From assembly GCA_004431415.1 (NCBI GenBank), contig QPMI01000137.1, positions 7,501 to 69,869 on the forward strand: a stretch of DNA of 62,369 nucleotides. The letters run 5' to 3'. Shown one piece after another: positions 35,229 to 47,107 of this stretch. The notes below the pieces were generated by a model that worked only from the letters and a program-made list of their open reading frames with translations, had not been told where the DNA came from and did no database searches. The position numbers and the translations under genes are program-made. This DNA comes from Cyanophora paradoxa (taxonomy: Eukaryota > Glaucocystophyceae > Cyanophorales > Cyanophoraceae). The number at the start of each line of letters is the position of its first letter. Within the stretch, counting starts at the first letter, position 1.

Positions 35229-38200
35229 GTGAGGGACCACTGAGCGCATTCTATACCCCCCAGGATTGTTCAATTCCGAAGGGGTGAGTTATCAGTAGTG
35301 ATGGCGCGGTGCAGGGGGTTCGGGGAGCATCGCGCCCGCGCACAGAATTGGCCCACTGGGCGTAGAGTGCAATTCATCGGCCGGTGGCCCGCTCCGCCTG
35401 GGTCGCGGTCAGTGACAGTACCATCGCCGCTTAGAGGCGCACAGCCGGGGCGACAGCAGCACCGAAGATAGAGGCGCAGCGGTTAGAAGTCGTTCGCACT
35501 GGCTCCGGCCCGCCCGCGCGCCCGCACACAAGCTCACCCGCGCCCGCGAGGTGACGGGCGGGCGTTCGATAAGCTCTTTGCAGCTATCAGAAGCAAGTTT
35601 CAGCCGTTATGCGCACTCGGCGCGCTCACCGAAGCACAGGAGCGCGATTTGGGCGGCCACAACAGCGCAGGGGTACGGGGTACCGGAGTCGTGCGGCAGA
35701 ACAAGCGTGCGGCCGAGCTTCCGGAGTCGTCATATAGCTATGGCTAGCGGCCAGTGCACTAGCTCTATGGCCGTCCTCCACCGGCGCGGAAGCTGCGCCT
35801 GCCGCAGTACAGCACCGCCGACCGTCGGACGACTTCGACCTGCGCTCGCGAGAGGACCACCAGATCGCACGCGCGTAGTGCGCTCCGCCGCCGCCGCCGC
35901 GTAGTGCCACGCTTACCGCCGCCGCAGCGTCGTCGCCGCGCGGGACCTCGTTCCATTGAGCGAGAGCGTTTCGGTGTTCCCCCATCTGTGGACACCGTCG
36001 GTGCGCTCGGTGCGCATGGCGATGGCGCGCTCGCCGCCGCCGCCGCCTCCGGCTCGGCGTGCGGCGCGCTTGGCCCCGCACCGCAATTCTCGACGCGCGC
36101 TCGCAGGTCCTGGGGACGGCGCTGCTCTACGAGATGGGCGTGATTGACGAGCCCCTCCCCCCCGTGCGCCGATCGCCGGCCGGCCCGCCCCCGCCTCCGC
36201 CTCGCCGACGCCGGCGCAGGAGGAGGCGCCGGGCTTCGTGCTGAAGAACCTCTTCCGCATCGCCTTCCAGTGCGTCCTCGCCGCCTCCTCCACGCAGCAC
36301 TACAAGCGTGCCCGCCCTGCCCCGCCCCGCCCCGGGGCCGGCCGGGGCCGCGGGCAGGCGCGCCGGGCGGCTCGTTTGACGGGGCGCAGGCGGGCGTTCA
36401 CGGTGGCGCACCCCTCCTGCGGGGCGAGCTCACCCCGATGCCCGACTTCCCCCAGGGCCCCACCCGCGCTCCGCCCCGGCCCCGCCCGCCGCCTTGACGC
36501 GGCGCCGCAGACGAGTACCGGACTGGGGGGGGGGCACTACCGGAGCACGGCAACGCCGTTCGACTGGTACTGCACTGGGCCGCCCTTCCTCGCCGCGCGG
36601 GCCAATCCCCCGGGCTCCCCGAGGCGGCCGTCCAGGGGACCGCCGCGCCGCCCGCCGCGCCGCTCGCCCGCCGCGCCGCACGCCGCGCCGCCCGCCCGCT
36701 GCGCCGTCTGCCGTCCGCCGCCCGCCTTCCGCCCTGCTTGTAGAAGATCCCTGCGCCCGCCCCGCCTTGCAGCCTCAGCCGGCGCCGCTCGCCGGGCGGG
36801 GCGGGGGGCGGGGCGGGGGGGGGGCGGGTACCGTGCTCGGCCTGGACGGCCGCCTCGGGGAGCCCGGGGGATTGGCCCGCGCGGCGAGGAAGGGCGGCCC
36901 AGTGCAGTACCAGTCGAACGGCGTTGCCGTGCTCCGGTAGTGCCCCCCCCCCCCCAGTCCGGTACTCGTCTGCGGCGCCGCGTCAAGGCGGCGGGGCGGG
37001 GCCGGGCGGAGCGCGGGTGGGCCCTGGGGGAAGTCGGGCATCGGGGTGAGCTCGCCCCGCAGGAGGGGTGCGCCACCGTGAACGCCCGCCTGCGCCCCCG
37101 TCAAACGAGCCGCCCGGCGCGCCTGCCCGCGGCCCCGGCCGGCCCCGGGGCGGGGCGGGGCGGGGCGGGCGCGCTTGTAGTGCTGCGTGGAGGAGGCGGC
37201 GAGGACGCACTGGAAGGCGATGCGGAAGAGGTTCTTCAGCACGAAGCCCGGCGCCTCCTCCTGCGCCGGCGTCGGCGAGGCGGAGGCGGGGGCGGGCCGG
37301 CCGGCGATCGGCGCACGGGGGGGAGGGGCTCGTCAATCACGCCCATCTCGTAGAGCAGCGCCGTCCCCAGGCCCTGCGAGCGCGCGTCGAGAATTTGCGG
37401 TGCGGGGCCAAGCGCGCCGCACGCCGAGCCGGAGGCGGCGCCGGCGGCGAGCGCACCATCGCCATGCGCACCGAGCGCACCGACGGTGTCCACAGATGAG
37501 GGAACACCCAAACGCTCTCGCTCAATGGAACGAGGTCCCGCGCGGCGACGACGCTGCGGCGGCGGTAAGCGTGGCACTACGCGGCGGCGGCGGCGGAGCG
37601 CACTACGCGCGTGCGATCTGGTGGTCCTCTCGCGAGCGCAGGTCGAAGTCGTCCGACGGTCGGCGGTGCTGTACTGCGGCAGGCGCAGCTTCCGCGCCGG
37701 CGGAGGACGGCCATAGAGCTAGTGCACTGGCCGCTAGCCATAGCTATATGACGACTCCGGAAGCTCGGCCGCACGCTTGCTCGGCCGCACGCTTGTCGGC
37801 CGCACGACTCCGGTACCCCTGCGCTGTTGTGGCCGCCCAAATCGCGCTCCTGTGCTTCGGTGAGCGCGCCGAGTGCGCATAACGGCTGAAACTTGCTTCT
37901 GATAGCTGCAAAGAGCTTATCGAACGCCCGCCCGTCACGTCGCGGGCGCGGGTGAGCTTGTGTGCGGGCGCGCGGGCGGGCCGGAGCCAGTGCGAACGAC
38001 TTCTAACCGCTGCGCCTCTATCTTCGGTGCTGCTGTCGCCCCGGCTGTGCGCCTCTAAGCGGCGATGGTACTGTCACTGACCGCGACCCAGGCGGAGCGG
38101 GCCACCGGCCGATGAATTGCACTCTACGCCCAGTGGGCCAATTCTGTGCGCGGGCGCGATGCTCCCCGAACCCCCTGCACCGCGCCATCACTACTGATAA

Positions 38201-38260
38201 CTCACCCCTTCGGAATTGAACAATCCTGGGGGGTATAGAATGCGCTCAGTGGTCCCTCAC
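35229..38260. repeat. 3-kb imperfect inverted repeat (1.4-kb arms, 206-bp spacer)
   Basis: The left arm (35229-36635) is the reverse complement of the right arm (36842-38260). The outer ends read GTGAGGGACCACTGAGCGCA and its complement. The arms differ by substitutions and by a small duplicated GCACGCTTGCTCGGCC-like unit in the right arm, so they have diverged. Each arm encodes, reading inwards, TALLYEMGVIDEPLPP and FVLKNLFRIAFQCVLAASST, possibly exons of one duplicated gene. No transposase was recognised. Real duplication, large-TIR element and assembly fold-back are all possible. Confidence 0.85.
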
Positions 38261-39009
38261 AGGCGGCCCGCTCTTTTTGAGTCACAATCATTATCCGATG
38301 ATCACATGTAGTTATATCACTGCTCCAAGATACAGGGTGATCCGAAGTGTTTTTGGCCCGACCGGTGCTTTGAACTTTACTCGTAGGACCCTCTGAGGCT
38401 CTCTGCAGCTGCAGCTGGTACTTTTCAGTTTTCAAGTTCCAACTTGGCAAAATGCCACCCCGACCGTCGGACCTCAGGGCCTGCTCATGATGCCTTATCA
38501 AAGTATTGAAGCATCAGCTCACTCAACAGCGGCGATTTCACTGAGTCACGTCCCCGGGGTTTTTCGAGGGTGCTGAAGACGATGGTAGTGGTACCGAAGG
38601 CCGCCAATTTAAGCCTGGCCCCAGTGGGCCTGAATTCAAGATCCAGTGCAACTTGGGGCCCCACATGCCCCCTGGACGATTCTCGCCTGCCAGGTTGTAG
38701 CCAGCGGCCGGGAAGCGAGATATACATCATTTAGAGGCATTTACAACATTCTGCATGCTTAAAAGAGCGCTCGCTTACCCTGAAGGCGCAGGCGGGGCAG
38801 GCTACTCAAGAATCACGATCTCATTATCGAGATCTCAGGACGCTGGCGAGCTACTGGCGCTCTACCGGCGGAACGCTGAACAGAGAGAGAACGCGGGCCG
38901 GAGGGAACCGTAGCCCGGGAAGGCCGCAGAGGAGGGGGGGATGCAGCCCCGCTTGGGGGGTGGTGCAGCCTTTCAACGAGCTTTAAGCAATTAAGGATCT
39001 TCTTTCATG
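38261..39009. other. No supported gene
   Basis: Short biased frames only. The composition drops to moderate GC. Confidence 0.4.
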
Positions 39010-39385
39010 CAATTCAAGAAGTGCACGAGGGGCTGGTTATATCCTGTCCTCGAAACGTTCCCGCGTGGAGAAGGCAAAGCCACCGCTGGTCCACGACTTG
39101 CGGTCCTGCGCGAAGCTGCACCACTGTCAGGCAAGCGCCAGGTGGGTGGGCACGAGCATGAAGGTGCACGCACGTGAAGTTGCTGTCGGGGATCTTGTTC
39201 ACGTGCTGCCTGAACCGGCGTGTGGAGGATTTGAAGGCCGAGGCAGCAGCCGGAGGAGCCTTGGGCCCCGGTACACTAATGTCGCCAGGCCCCAAGTTCA
39301 TTGATTGGCTCTTCCGGCTCTGTCAAGCCGTCGGGAGGTGAACTTCACGATAGGGAGGGACCGGCACAAGGAATAGAATAGAATA
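39010..39385 (-). pseudogene. Duplicated 3' part of the SHIPPO-repeat gene
   Basis: Direct copy of 43035-43400, including intron sequence, with small differences. It encodes LGPGDISVPGPKAPPAAASA, where the parent has LGPGDYDISVPGPK; two codons (TACGAC) are missing at the SHIPPO core. It lacks the upstream exons and is presumably non-functional. Confidence 0.85.
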
Positions 39386-39457
39386 CTTTTCTATTGATAG
39401 ATAGATAGCGCCACGGAAAGTGAGCTGGCCCCGGAGTATGTCGATGGGGAGGGGGCC

Positions 39458-39867
39458 CTAGAGTGTGTCGATGGGGAGGTTCGTGCCGACGGCTTGCTGT
39501 TTCTGATTGACGAGCCGGACGACCTCGACGCCACCAACGGTCACGCTTACGTTGGAAACCTGCGCGCAAAGATTGGGCGTAACCGGAGGGGGCGCAGAGC
39601 ACGTCGGCGCACCCATGAGACCCAGAAGCCATTGAAGCGTGGCTGCAGCGGGACTGATGTGCCTTGGGAGATGTCGACGGCTTTGGTGCTGGCGGGGATA
39701 GGGATCTCCTTCTTGGTCGCCTTGTTTGCGAAGAAGACACGAGCGACATCGTCTGTGACGCGCTCAATGTGCAGATTCGTTTCACCGTCCGGGAGCTCAA
39801 CGATATTCACGCGCTCATTCTTGTAAGAAAACGATCCTTTATACTGAGTTCCCTTCCCTCTGCGCAG
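39458..39867 (-). CDS. Unrecognised protein, last two exons
   Basis: The exon 39613-39860 encodes NERVNIVELPDGETNLHIER and VTDDVARVFFANKATKKEIP; a 53-nt GT-AG intron (39560-39612) joins GFWVSW to VSNVSVTVGGVEVVRLVNQK, with the stop at 39458. Alternating hydrophobic residues suggest beta strands. No family is recognised and the 5' end is not found; a possible acceptor lies at 39868. Confidence 0.5.
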
Positions 39868-40066
39868 AACGTCTGCGATCAGCAGCAGCAGTGCGCGGGC
39901 AATGACGCGGGCGCACCGATTCAGAGCCGCTTCAACATCGCCAGAGATAGCTGCGGCTGTCGTGTAGAAGGTTGTGTTTATGCGTGGGATGCCGAGCGAG
40001 ACGCCGCGGGCGGCCAAACGCAACATTTGTTCTGTCAAGAGTGTACCCCCTGTTGACTTCGGGCCC

Positions 40067-40190
40067 AATCGGCCTTGGGGAAAGGAGAGGCCCTTAGGTC
40101 TGTTGCTCTCTTGCAGCAAACTTCAAACTGAGATTAAAGCAAAATTTTCGGCCTTGGGGAAAGGAGAGGCCCTTAGGTCTGTTGCTATCC
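40067..40190. repeat. Direct duplication, spacing about 82 bp
   Basis: CGGCCTTGGGGAAAGGAGAG followed by GCCCTTAGGTCTGTTGCT occurs at about 40070 and 40151. Confidence 0.9.
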
Positions 40191-42124
40191 TGTCCGTAAA
40201 TTCAAAATGTGATTCAGGTAAAAAAGTTTGGACCTAGGTACCCATTTTCGACCCTGGCCATGGGGAACGATCAACTCTTCTTTGGATCTCCGGGCCGCGC
40301 TCCGCGCGGTCGGCCTAGGCTCGCCTTGCGGCCGCCGGATTATATATTGTAATGCCATGATCACCGAGGATCGTCCGAAACGTTCGCGCTCGCGGCGAAA
40401 ATCAGTACACACACTCTTAAGATACTATTCTTTCAAATTGTCACTCATTTATATCGAGATGGCGCGCTGGTGGTTCAATATTTGTCGGCGTGACCGTCAA
40501 AATGAGGGAAGGCGGCTAAGGCATGGCACCCAGGCACGGCACAGGCTCTGCTGGGGCCAGAAAAGCGATAAACGAAAGCTATTTGAGTTCTTCACACGCT
40601 CTACAAGGCAGCAGGTACAAGAACAGGGCGGGTCGGGCCGGTGGGACATGGCAGGGATGGGGCCCCTCATGATCAGCCGCCCCTCCGAGCCCCGCCACCG
40701 CCCGCCGCGCCCCCCGCCTCGTCCGGCAAGCGGCGCCGCCGTTCGTCGCGCGCCCACCCCTCCCGGCGAGCCGCGCCGCCACCCGCCGGGCACCCGCCCC
40801 GCCGACGAGCCCCGCCGCCGCCCGCCGGCCGCCGCCGCGCGCCGCGCGCCCGCCCCGCCCGCGAGCTCCGCCGCCGCCCTCCGCGCCCCCGCCCCGCCCG
40901 GCGAGCCCCGCCGCCGCCCGCCGCGCCCCCGCCCCGCCCGGCGAGCCGCGCCGCCGCCCGCCGCGCCTCCGCCCGCCCGGCGAGCCCCGCCGCCGCCCGC
41001 CGCGCCCCGCCCCGCCCGGCGAGCCGCGCCGCCGCCCGCCGGGCCCCGCCCCGCCCGCGAGCCGGGCCGCCGCCCGCCGCGCCCCCGCCCCGCCCGGCGA
41101 GCCCCGCCGCCGCCCGCCGCGCGCCCGCCCCGCCCGCGAGCCGCGCCGCCGCCCGCCGCGCCTCCGCCCGCCCGGCGAGCCGCGCCGCCGCCCGCCGCGC
41201 GCCCGCCCCGCCCCGCGAGCTCCGCCGCCGCCCTCCGCGCCCCCGCCCCGCCCGGCGAGCTCCGCCGCCGCCCGCCGCGCCCCGCCCCGCCCGGCGAGCC
41301 GCGCCGCCGCCCGCCGGGCCCCCGCCCCGCCCGGCGAGCCGCGCTGCCGGTGAACTTGGGCCGGGGGCCGCCCGGCGCGCCCCCGCGCCATCCAGCGAGC
41401 CGCGCCGCCGCCCGCCGAGCCTCCACCCCGTACGGAGAGCCGCGTCGCCGCCCGCCCGCCCGCCACGTCCGGCGAGCCCGGCGGCCCCGCGCGCTGCCGC
41501 CCAAGTCAGGGTGAGCAGGTTCACGAACTGCACGCGCTCCTCCGGCGCCCGGCGCGCGCTCTGCCGCCCAAGTCAGGGTGAGCAGGTTCACGAACTGCAG
41601 CAGTATCTTAGTGCTGCCGAAGCCAGCGGCGGAGTACTGCGGTCGGCAGCAGTTCAGCCGATCGGCAGCAGTTCAGCCGGGCGGCTGCGCGACGGGCAGG
41701 GGCACAGCAACCTGGCAGAGACGTCCTTCGAAGTTCCGTCGTGCTTCCGAAGTTCCAAGGCAGGTCGTGCAGCGCATTCTGAGCGGCTGCTGGTCGCCCG
41801 CGTGGGCTTTCTCGGCGCGGCTGGTCCTATCTCGCCGACACCGCGCTTTCACTTCTCAAGAAGCTCCAGGGCGTGCGGGAAGCGAGTTCTTTTGCTTCAC
41901 GGGGTAGGCAAAGCGCGTTTTTTTCGCGTTTTTTTCTGGCTCCGCGCATCATCGGGGCGATCCGCGCAAGGCGCGCGGCTCCCGCATCGCTCGCCGCTCT
42001 TGTTAGACGCTCTAGGTGCGATGCGCATCGCCAGCGGAGGTCGCTCGGCGCGAGTTGTGGGACCTGTTGGTGGTTGTTCCTGGTGCCCCCGCCCGCCCAT
42101 TGGCCAGATCTCGTGTGACTCACA
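40191..42124. other. No supported gene; GC minisatellite and short duplications
   Basis: The only long frames are those forced open by the GC-rich minisatellite. A 38-bp segment (GCCGCCCAAGTCAGGGTGAG, then CAGGTTCACGAACTGCA) is repeated at about 41500 and 41561. Confidence 0.5.
40690..41510. repeat. Extremely GC-rich minisatellite
   Basis: About 820 bp of imperfect units around CCCCGCCCGGCGAGCCGCGC and CGCCGCCCGC, with a period near 30-35 bp. It produces overlapping frames of 280-515 codons on both strands that encode only Pro/Arg/Ala or Gly/Ala/Arg. Confidence 0.95.
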
Positions 42125-42132
42125 GCCGGCAC

Positions 42133-42649
42133 CAGTGTTGCTGAAATTTTATTATCCCAAATTAAAATGCCATGTAAATTTTCAGTAAACTTTCGAAAAC
42201 TTTCAGCAAATATTTTCACCCATACAAAGTTTACTTGCACAGCGAAAGTGACACGTTTCTCTGCAGAGAAGCCTCCAGACACGATCGATATGCGTTAGGA
42301 TGTCATCGACAACCTTTGTATTACAAGTGCACGAGGTGCAGATGTATCTTTGCCGTTCTTTTCACGTTGGGGAGGGGGGTACGGTTCCTGAGAAATGCAT
42401 ACTCTGGTTTCTTGACACCAGCAGAGACCGCCAGAATGTGTCCAGGCCTCCATAGTCTCGTAGTTCGACGGATTTGACCCTCGTTTATGGCGTGAAACGC
42501 CCCCAGAATGGCCTCTTGAAAAGTACCCCCCTTGCAAATTTATTGAAAGTTTTCATTGCTCATTTTGGAGGTGAAAATTTACTGAAAATTTACATGAAAA
42601 TTTTCAAGTTGCAATTGAAAGTTTGGAAAGTGAAAGTTTAGCATCACTG
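42133..42649. mobile_element. hAT-type non-autonomous element (MITE-like), 517 bp
   Basis: The element starts CAGTGTTGCTGAAATTTT and ends in its imperfect inverse, AAAGTTTAGCATCACTG. Subterminal inverted stretches share CATGTAAATTTTCAGTAAA. It is flanked by a perfect 8-bp target duplication, GCCGGCAC, at 42125-42132 and 42650-42657. CAGTG termini with an 8-bp duplication are typical of the hAT superfamily. It is AT-rich in a GC-rich setting and codes for no transposase. Confidence 0.9.
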
Positions 42650-42657
42650 GCCGGCAC

Positions 42658-43034
42658 AGCCGCGGGCCGGCACACCAGGACACATGCATGATCAAAACAA
42701 CACGAGCTCGAGGCCTGCAGCTGGTGTGGAAAAGTGATTTCCACACGGTTATCATTTCCACTGGGCCACACGGAACACATGCGCATGCGCGCCGCGCGCG
42801 CGCGGGGTTGTACTGTGAACTTGTACATGTACTGTCTATACGGGCTCAGCGGCTCTTGATCCCGGCCCGCCGTCACCAGTATACGTACCCCGGCCCACGC
42901 ATGCGAGTACAGCTGCGCATGGCTGCGATATACGTACTACGGTATATGTATACGTACTACGGTATATACGTAGCTATAAAGCTATCAACTGCACCTCCCC
43001 CAGAAAGCTTCAGCGAGCTTAAAGCAATTAGGGA
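42658..43034. other. Intergenic; palindromic TACGTA repeats
   Basis: Short runs of TACGTACTACGGTATA occur near 42930-42975. No gene was recognised. Confidence 0.5.
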
Positions 43035-43064
43035 ACTTCTTCCATGAAGTGCACAAGGGGCTGG

Positions 43065-44302
43065 TTATATCCTGTCCTCGAAACGCTCCCGCGTGGAGAA
43101 GGCAAAGCCACCGCTGGTCCACGACTTGCGGTCCTGCGCGAATCTGCAACACCCTCAGGCAAGAGCCGGGGCGGGCGGGCAGGAGCATGAAGGTGCGCGC
43201 ACGTGAAGTTGCTGTCGGGGATCTTGTTCACGTGCTGCCTGAACCGGCGTGTGGAGGATTTGAAGGCCGAGGCAGCAGCCGGAGGAGCCTTGGGCCCCGG
43301 TACACTAATGTCGTAGTCGCCAGGCCCCAAGTTCATTGATTGGCTCTTCCGGCTCTGTCAAGCCGTCGGGAGGTGAACTTCACGATAGGGAGGGACCGGC
43401 AGGAGGGCGCACCTCGTCGGGGAAGCGTGGCACCTTCGAGCGGAGCGTCGCGTACCTCACTGGCGACTCTTCCACCGACCGCGCTAGTGATCCCACTTTC
43501 TCCACGTCGTACGGCGCTGGACCCCGCGTCGATCCGTGTCCCCACAACACCCCGCCGCGCCCAGCGCACCGAGGTTCCGGGTCAGCTCTCCGGTGGCCGC
43601 TAGCGGATCGCCCTTCGTCGAGAATCGTTCACCCCGCGACCTGCGCCCGGGCGTTGGCACGCGGCACGACTGACGGGGTGCGGGGGAGCAGACACTGCGA
43701 ATCCCTTGCTGACCCACTGCACGCGCAGGAAATTCAGCGGTCGAGCGCAAGCGAGCACGAGGGGGTGCCAGGTACCTTTTTCTCGTCGAACTCTGGCCCG
43801 TACGAAGATTCGGTGGCAGTGATCTTTGGCTTGCTGAACCTCGAGACGGTCGAGCGGAATGCGCTCGTGCGCTTGATATCAAGCACCGCCAGAGCGCCGG
43901 AGTAACGTGGGTGGATATCTATGTTGAAGTAAGCTCGAGGATCAGCACCTGATCGAACAGTAAACGTATGATGAGTACATACCGTACGTTTGCGGACCCA
44001 ACACCCGCTCGTGCCCCCCGTCCTTTGGCGATGCGAAGCGCTCCGTCTTGCTTCGAAGAACAGCTAGCCTAATCGGGCTCTTCTCAAGCTGCCGGGCCAT
44101 AGAGGTCGCCTTGTCCACGTCATAGAGCCCAGGGTCTGGGCTCTGAGGACGGTCCTGCGAGGCACTTAGCTACTAGCTACACTGAGGGGGCGAGCCTGCG
44201 ACGCACTGATATCCCAGGGACAGGGTTGAAACGCCGCTCGGAGATTCCAAAACCAGGGGTTGTCGCGGCAGCCAGGCGCGACCGGCTAGTCGAAAGGTCC
44301 AT
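43065..44302 (-). CDS. SHIPPO/STPGR-repeat protein (axonemal or cytoskeletal), spliced
   Basis: The start at 44302 gives MDLSTSRSRLAAATTPGFGI, then SERRFNPVPG. Repeated modules follow: SPDPGLYDVDKATSMARQLE plus RSKTERFASPK; RTSAFRSTVSRFSKPKITAT plus ESSYGPEFDEKK; GPAPYDVEKVGSLARSVEES plus RSKVPRFPDE; LGPGDYDISVPGPKAPPAAA plus FKSSTRRF; and the end WTSGGFAFSTRERFEDRI. The GPGxYD turn followed by an AF-S-x-RF element is the SHIPPO (sperm-tail PG-rich) repeat of ciliary microtubule proteins. Each module sits in its own exon with short GT-AG introns; stop at 43065. Its last exons are duplicated at 39010. Confidence 0.78.
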
Positions 44303-44656
44303 GAATGGGGGCGCTCAGAGCGTTGTGCTGGCCCCTGGTGAGCTCCGTCCTGGTCCGTCCAAATTGGGCCGGAAGGGGAGTAGAGGCGCTCGGGTCGCTA
44401 TACCGCTTCTTTAGCTACGATAGCTAGCGATTTCGCTTTTAGTGCTGCGAGGCGCGGGGGTGATAGAATTGGGTGGAAGTTCGCTAGCTACGTATTCGGC
44501 TGTTATCTTCTGCTTTGCTTCTCTATCTGCTTCGGCTGTTATCTCTCTTGCACTCTCAGCCGCTTTGAGCCACTCTCAGCACTGAGCAAAGCCAGAGCAC
44601 AGTCTGAGCACACTCAGCACAGTCAGAGCACTCTGGAAGGGGGTACGCAGAGAAAA
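44303..44656. promoter_or_regulatory. Divergent promoter region, SHIPPO gene / SHG1-like gene
   Basis: 354 bp between opposed start codons. Near 44575-44640 it holds a run of AGAGCAC and CACTC(A/T)CAG words in the presumed 5' UTR of the right-hand gene. Confidence 0.45.
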
Positions 44657-47107
44657 ATGGCCGGCAGCGCCAGCCTTCCCGACGCCGCTGCAACTGCCCT
44701 CCAGCTTGTGATGAAGAACGGGACATATGACGAGCTGAGGCGGGAGGTGAACAGCGAGCTGGAGTCGTCTGGGGCGCTGGACCGCATCAGGCAGCACGTC
44801 GAGCGCGCCCTCGATTCCAGCAGCGTTGCGCGAGCTATCAAGCGAGGCGAAAGACCCGATGAGCGCGTTGCGAGGGACCAGCTCAGCCAGGACGTCGACA
44901 GGTCCGCGTTCGCAGGCCGAACACCCCGGCCGAACCCCTGAGCGCGTTCTCGTCCTTCTTGCAGGGCTCTCGTTCCGCAGCTGATCGGAGAGGCCGTCAA
45001 CGAGCGCCTCCTTTTGAACGCGCCGCTCGGGCAAAAGCTCATTCAGCGACTCCAAGATGCGTTTACAAAGGCTCGGGCCAACCAGACGGCATCGACGGGC
45101 ACGCGCGTGGTATTCTTCTCCCATTTACTGCGGCTGATATTCCGCGCAGCAACCGGGGCCTCCAAACGCCCCACTCCGAGCGCGCCCAGCCAGCAGGAAC
45201 AGAAACCGCACTTGTCCCTGGAGGACGCGCTCCTCGGTGCTAGCCGTATGTGCCTTGCGTAATGCAGCAGGGTCTGACGCGCGCACAGGCGGCTCCGGGA
45301 TCGCGCTTCCAGGGTCAAGGCCGCGCCCGCCACAGGGGCCGCCGCAAACGCGGAAGCCGGGTGTCTCTGCACCACCTGGCACGGCCAAACTTCTGCAGGG
45401 CGCAGTTCCGGCGCGACCGCCCGGCCAGGCACGCCCCGGGCAAGCGCTGCAGCCGTCAGGGGGCCCAGGCCGCACGGCCGCGCAGCGGACGGCGTCCGGG
45501 TCACCGACGCCAGCGACCCAGTCGAACAGCGACGGAGCGCCACCTGCCACTCCCGCCGCGCCCTCTCCCTTGCCAAGCCCGGGGACAGACCCCGAGGCCT
45601 CCCCCCGCGCCTCGCCCCAGGTGCACCCTCGACCGCCTGACCTGACCGTGGCCGCCCGTGACCGCGCCAGCAGCCCGGAGCAGACGCCCCCTCGGCGTCC
45701 TCGTCGCGCGCTGCGGAGGCCTCTTCTGAGGGAGTGGCCCCCGACGGGCCTGCTGGCGTACCGGAGGATACGCTAGACGGCGAGGCAGGCGGGGGGGTCG
45801 GCGGCAGTGGGCGCCGGCGACTTCGGCACGCGCGACTGCCGGACGAGGACGAAGAAGCCAGGCCGGAGGCTCCCGCTGTAGCGGGGGCCGCGGAGCCTCA
45901 GCCAGCGCCATCTGAGGCCGCCTTTCCGCCAAACGTCAGCAGCCGCCCGAAGCGGGCTAGGCGGCCCTCGAGCAAGGCCGTTGCCGCCGCGGGGGAGGCA
46001 GAGGCGGCAGCAGCAAAGGAGCCGCCGGTGACGGGGGCTGCAAAGGAGGCGGCGGCGACGGAGGCGGGCGAGGGGGATGGGGAGGCGAAAGCGGCGCGGG
46101 ACGAGGCGGGGGAGGAAGCGGCGGCCGTGGTGGTGGTCGTGGCGGAGGTGACGGAGGAAGAGGCGGCCGACGGCCGGCATCCCGCGGAGGCTCCCAACGT
46201 CCTCGCCCCGGCCGCTCAACCGTCAGAGGAAGCCCTCCGGGGCCGCCCGGCGCGCCAGGCGTCGGCAGCGCCCGGCAAGGGTGCGCGGGGCACGTCGCGG
46301 AGCGCTGGGCGCCCGCGGGGCCGCCCGCGGCGCGGTGTGGCGAAGGACGGCGATGTCGAGGAGGAGGAGAAGGCGGCGGGGCCGGTGGAGGACGACAGCG
46401 CCGCCCCCGCGCCGGCGAATGGCGACCCCGCGGAGCCCAAGCAGACCAAGAGGGGGCGCAGGAAGGGGCGGAAGGAGGAGGCCAAGGAGCAGCCCGACGA
46501 GGAGGCCGCCGAGGAGCCCGAGCCGGCGCCGAATGACGAGGAGGCCGCCGAGGAGCCCGAGCCGGCGCCCAAGGAGGGAACCAGGGAGGCCGACGACGTC
46601 GAAGCAGGAAAGCGCTCGGAGGGCGAGGACGCGAAGGGAAAGGCGGCCGGCGCCAAGGACCGCCGCAGAGGGCGCGCGGGGCAGCCAGCGGTGCCTACCC
46701 GGCGCTCGAAGCGGGGCCGAGCAGCAGAGGAGACGGAGGCGGCGGCGGAGGAGGCGGCAAGCTCTGCCGCATCGTCGAGCTCCGAGGCTGGATCCGACGC
46801 CGAGGAGGAGGCTGGCCCCAAGGGCCCGCGGCGGGCCCCCGCCTCCACGGCACGGCAGCGCCGGCCTGCAGGAAAGGCCAAGGGGACCCGCGGCGGAGCC
46901 AAGAGGGCGGCGGAAGCGAAGGCGTCGGAGAGCGAGGACTCCAGCAGCGCGCCCGAGAGCGAGGCGGCGGCCGACGAGCAAGAGGATTCTCCAAAGGGAC
47001 GCAAGCGGGGGGGGGCCGCGCGGGGTAAGCGTAAGGCGGCGGCGAGCTCCGCGTCGACGTCGACGACCACGCCCTCCGCCACCCGCTCCAAGCGCCGCAG
47101 GAAGTAG
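44657..47107 (+). CDS. SHG1/BOD1-like chromatin protein with AT-hook tail
   Basis: Exon 1 (from 44657) encodes LQLVMKNGTYDELRREVNSE and LESSGALDRIRQHVERAL, which resembles the COMPASS-Shg1/BOD1 N-terminal domain. The next exon gives ALVPQLIGEAVNERLLLNAP and LGQKLIQRLQDAF. The remaining 600 or so residues are disordered and charged, with an AT-hook-like GRPRGRPRRGV, an internal duplicate DEEAAEEPEPAP, and a basic terminus SATRSKRRRK. Near 45680 the frame changes by one base at a CCCCC run, which I take as a sequence error or small intron. COMPASS membership is inferred from the N-terminus only. Confidence 0.6.

Noticed and set aside
35229-38260. Simple assembly fold-back as the sole explanation of the inverted repeat
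   Set aside because: The arms differ by substitutions and by an extra repeated unit in the right arm, more than homopolymer noise would give; kept as a possibility only.
40228-42188. Overlapping open frames of 280-515 codons on both strands
   Set aside because: They are produced by the GC-rich minisatellite and encode only low-complexity Pro/Arg/Ala or Gly/Ala/Arg.
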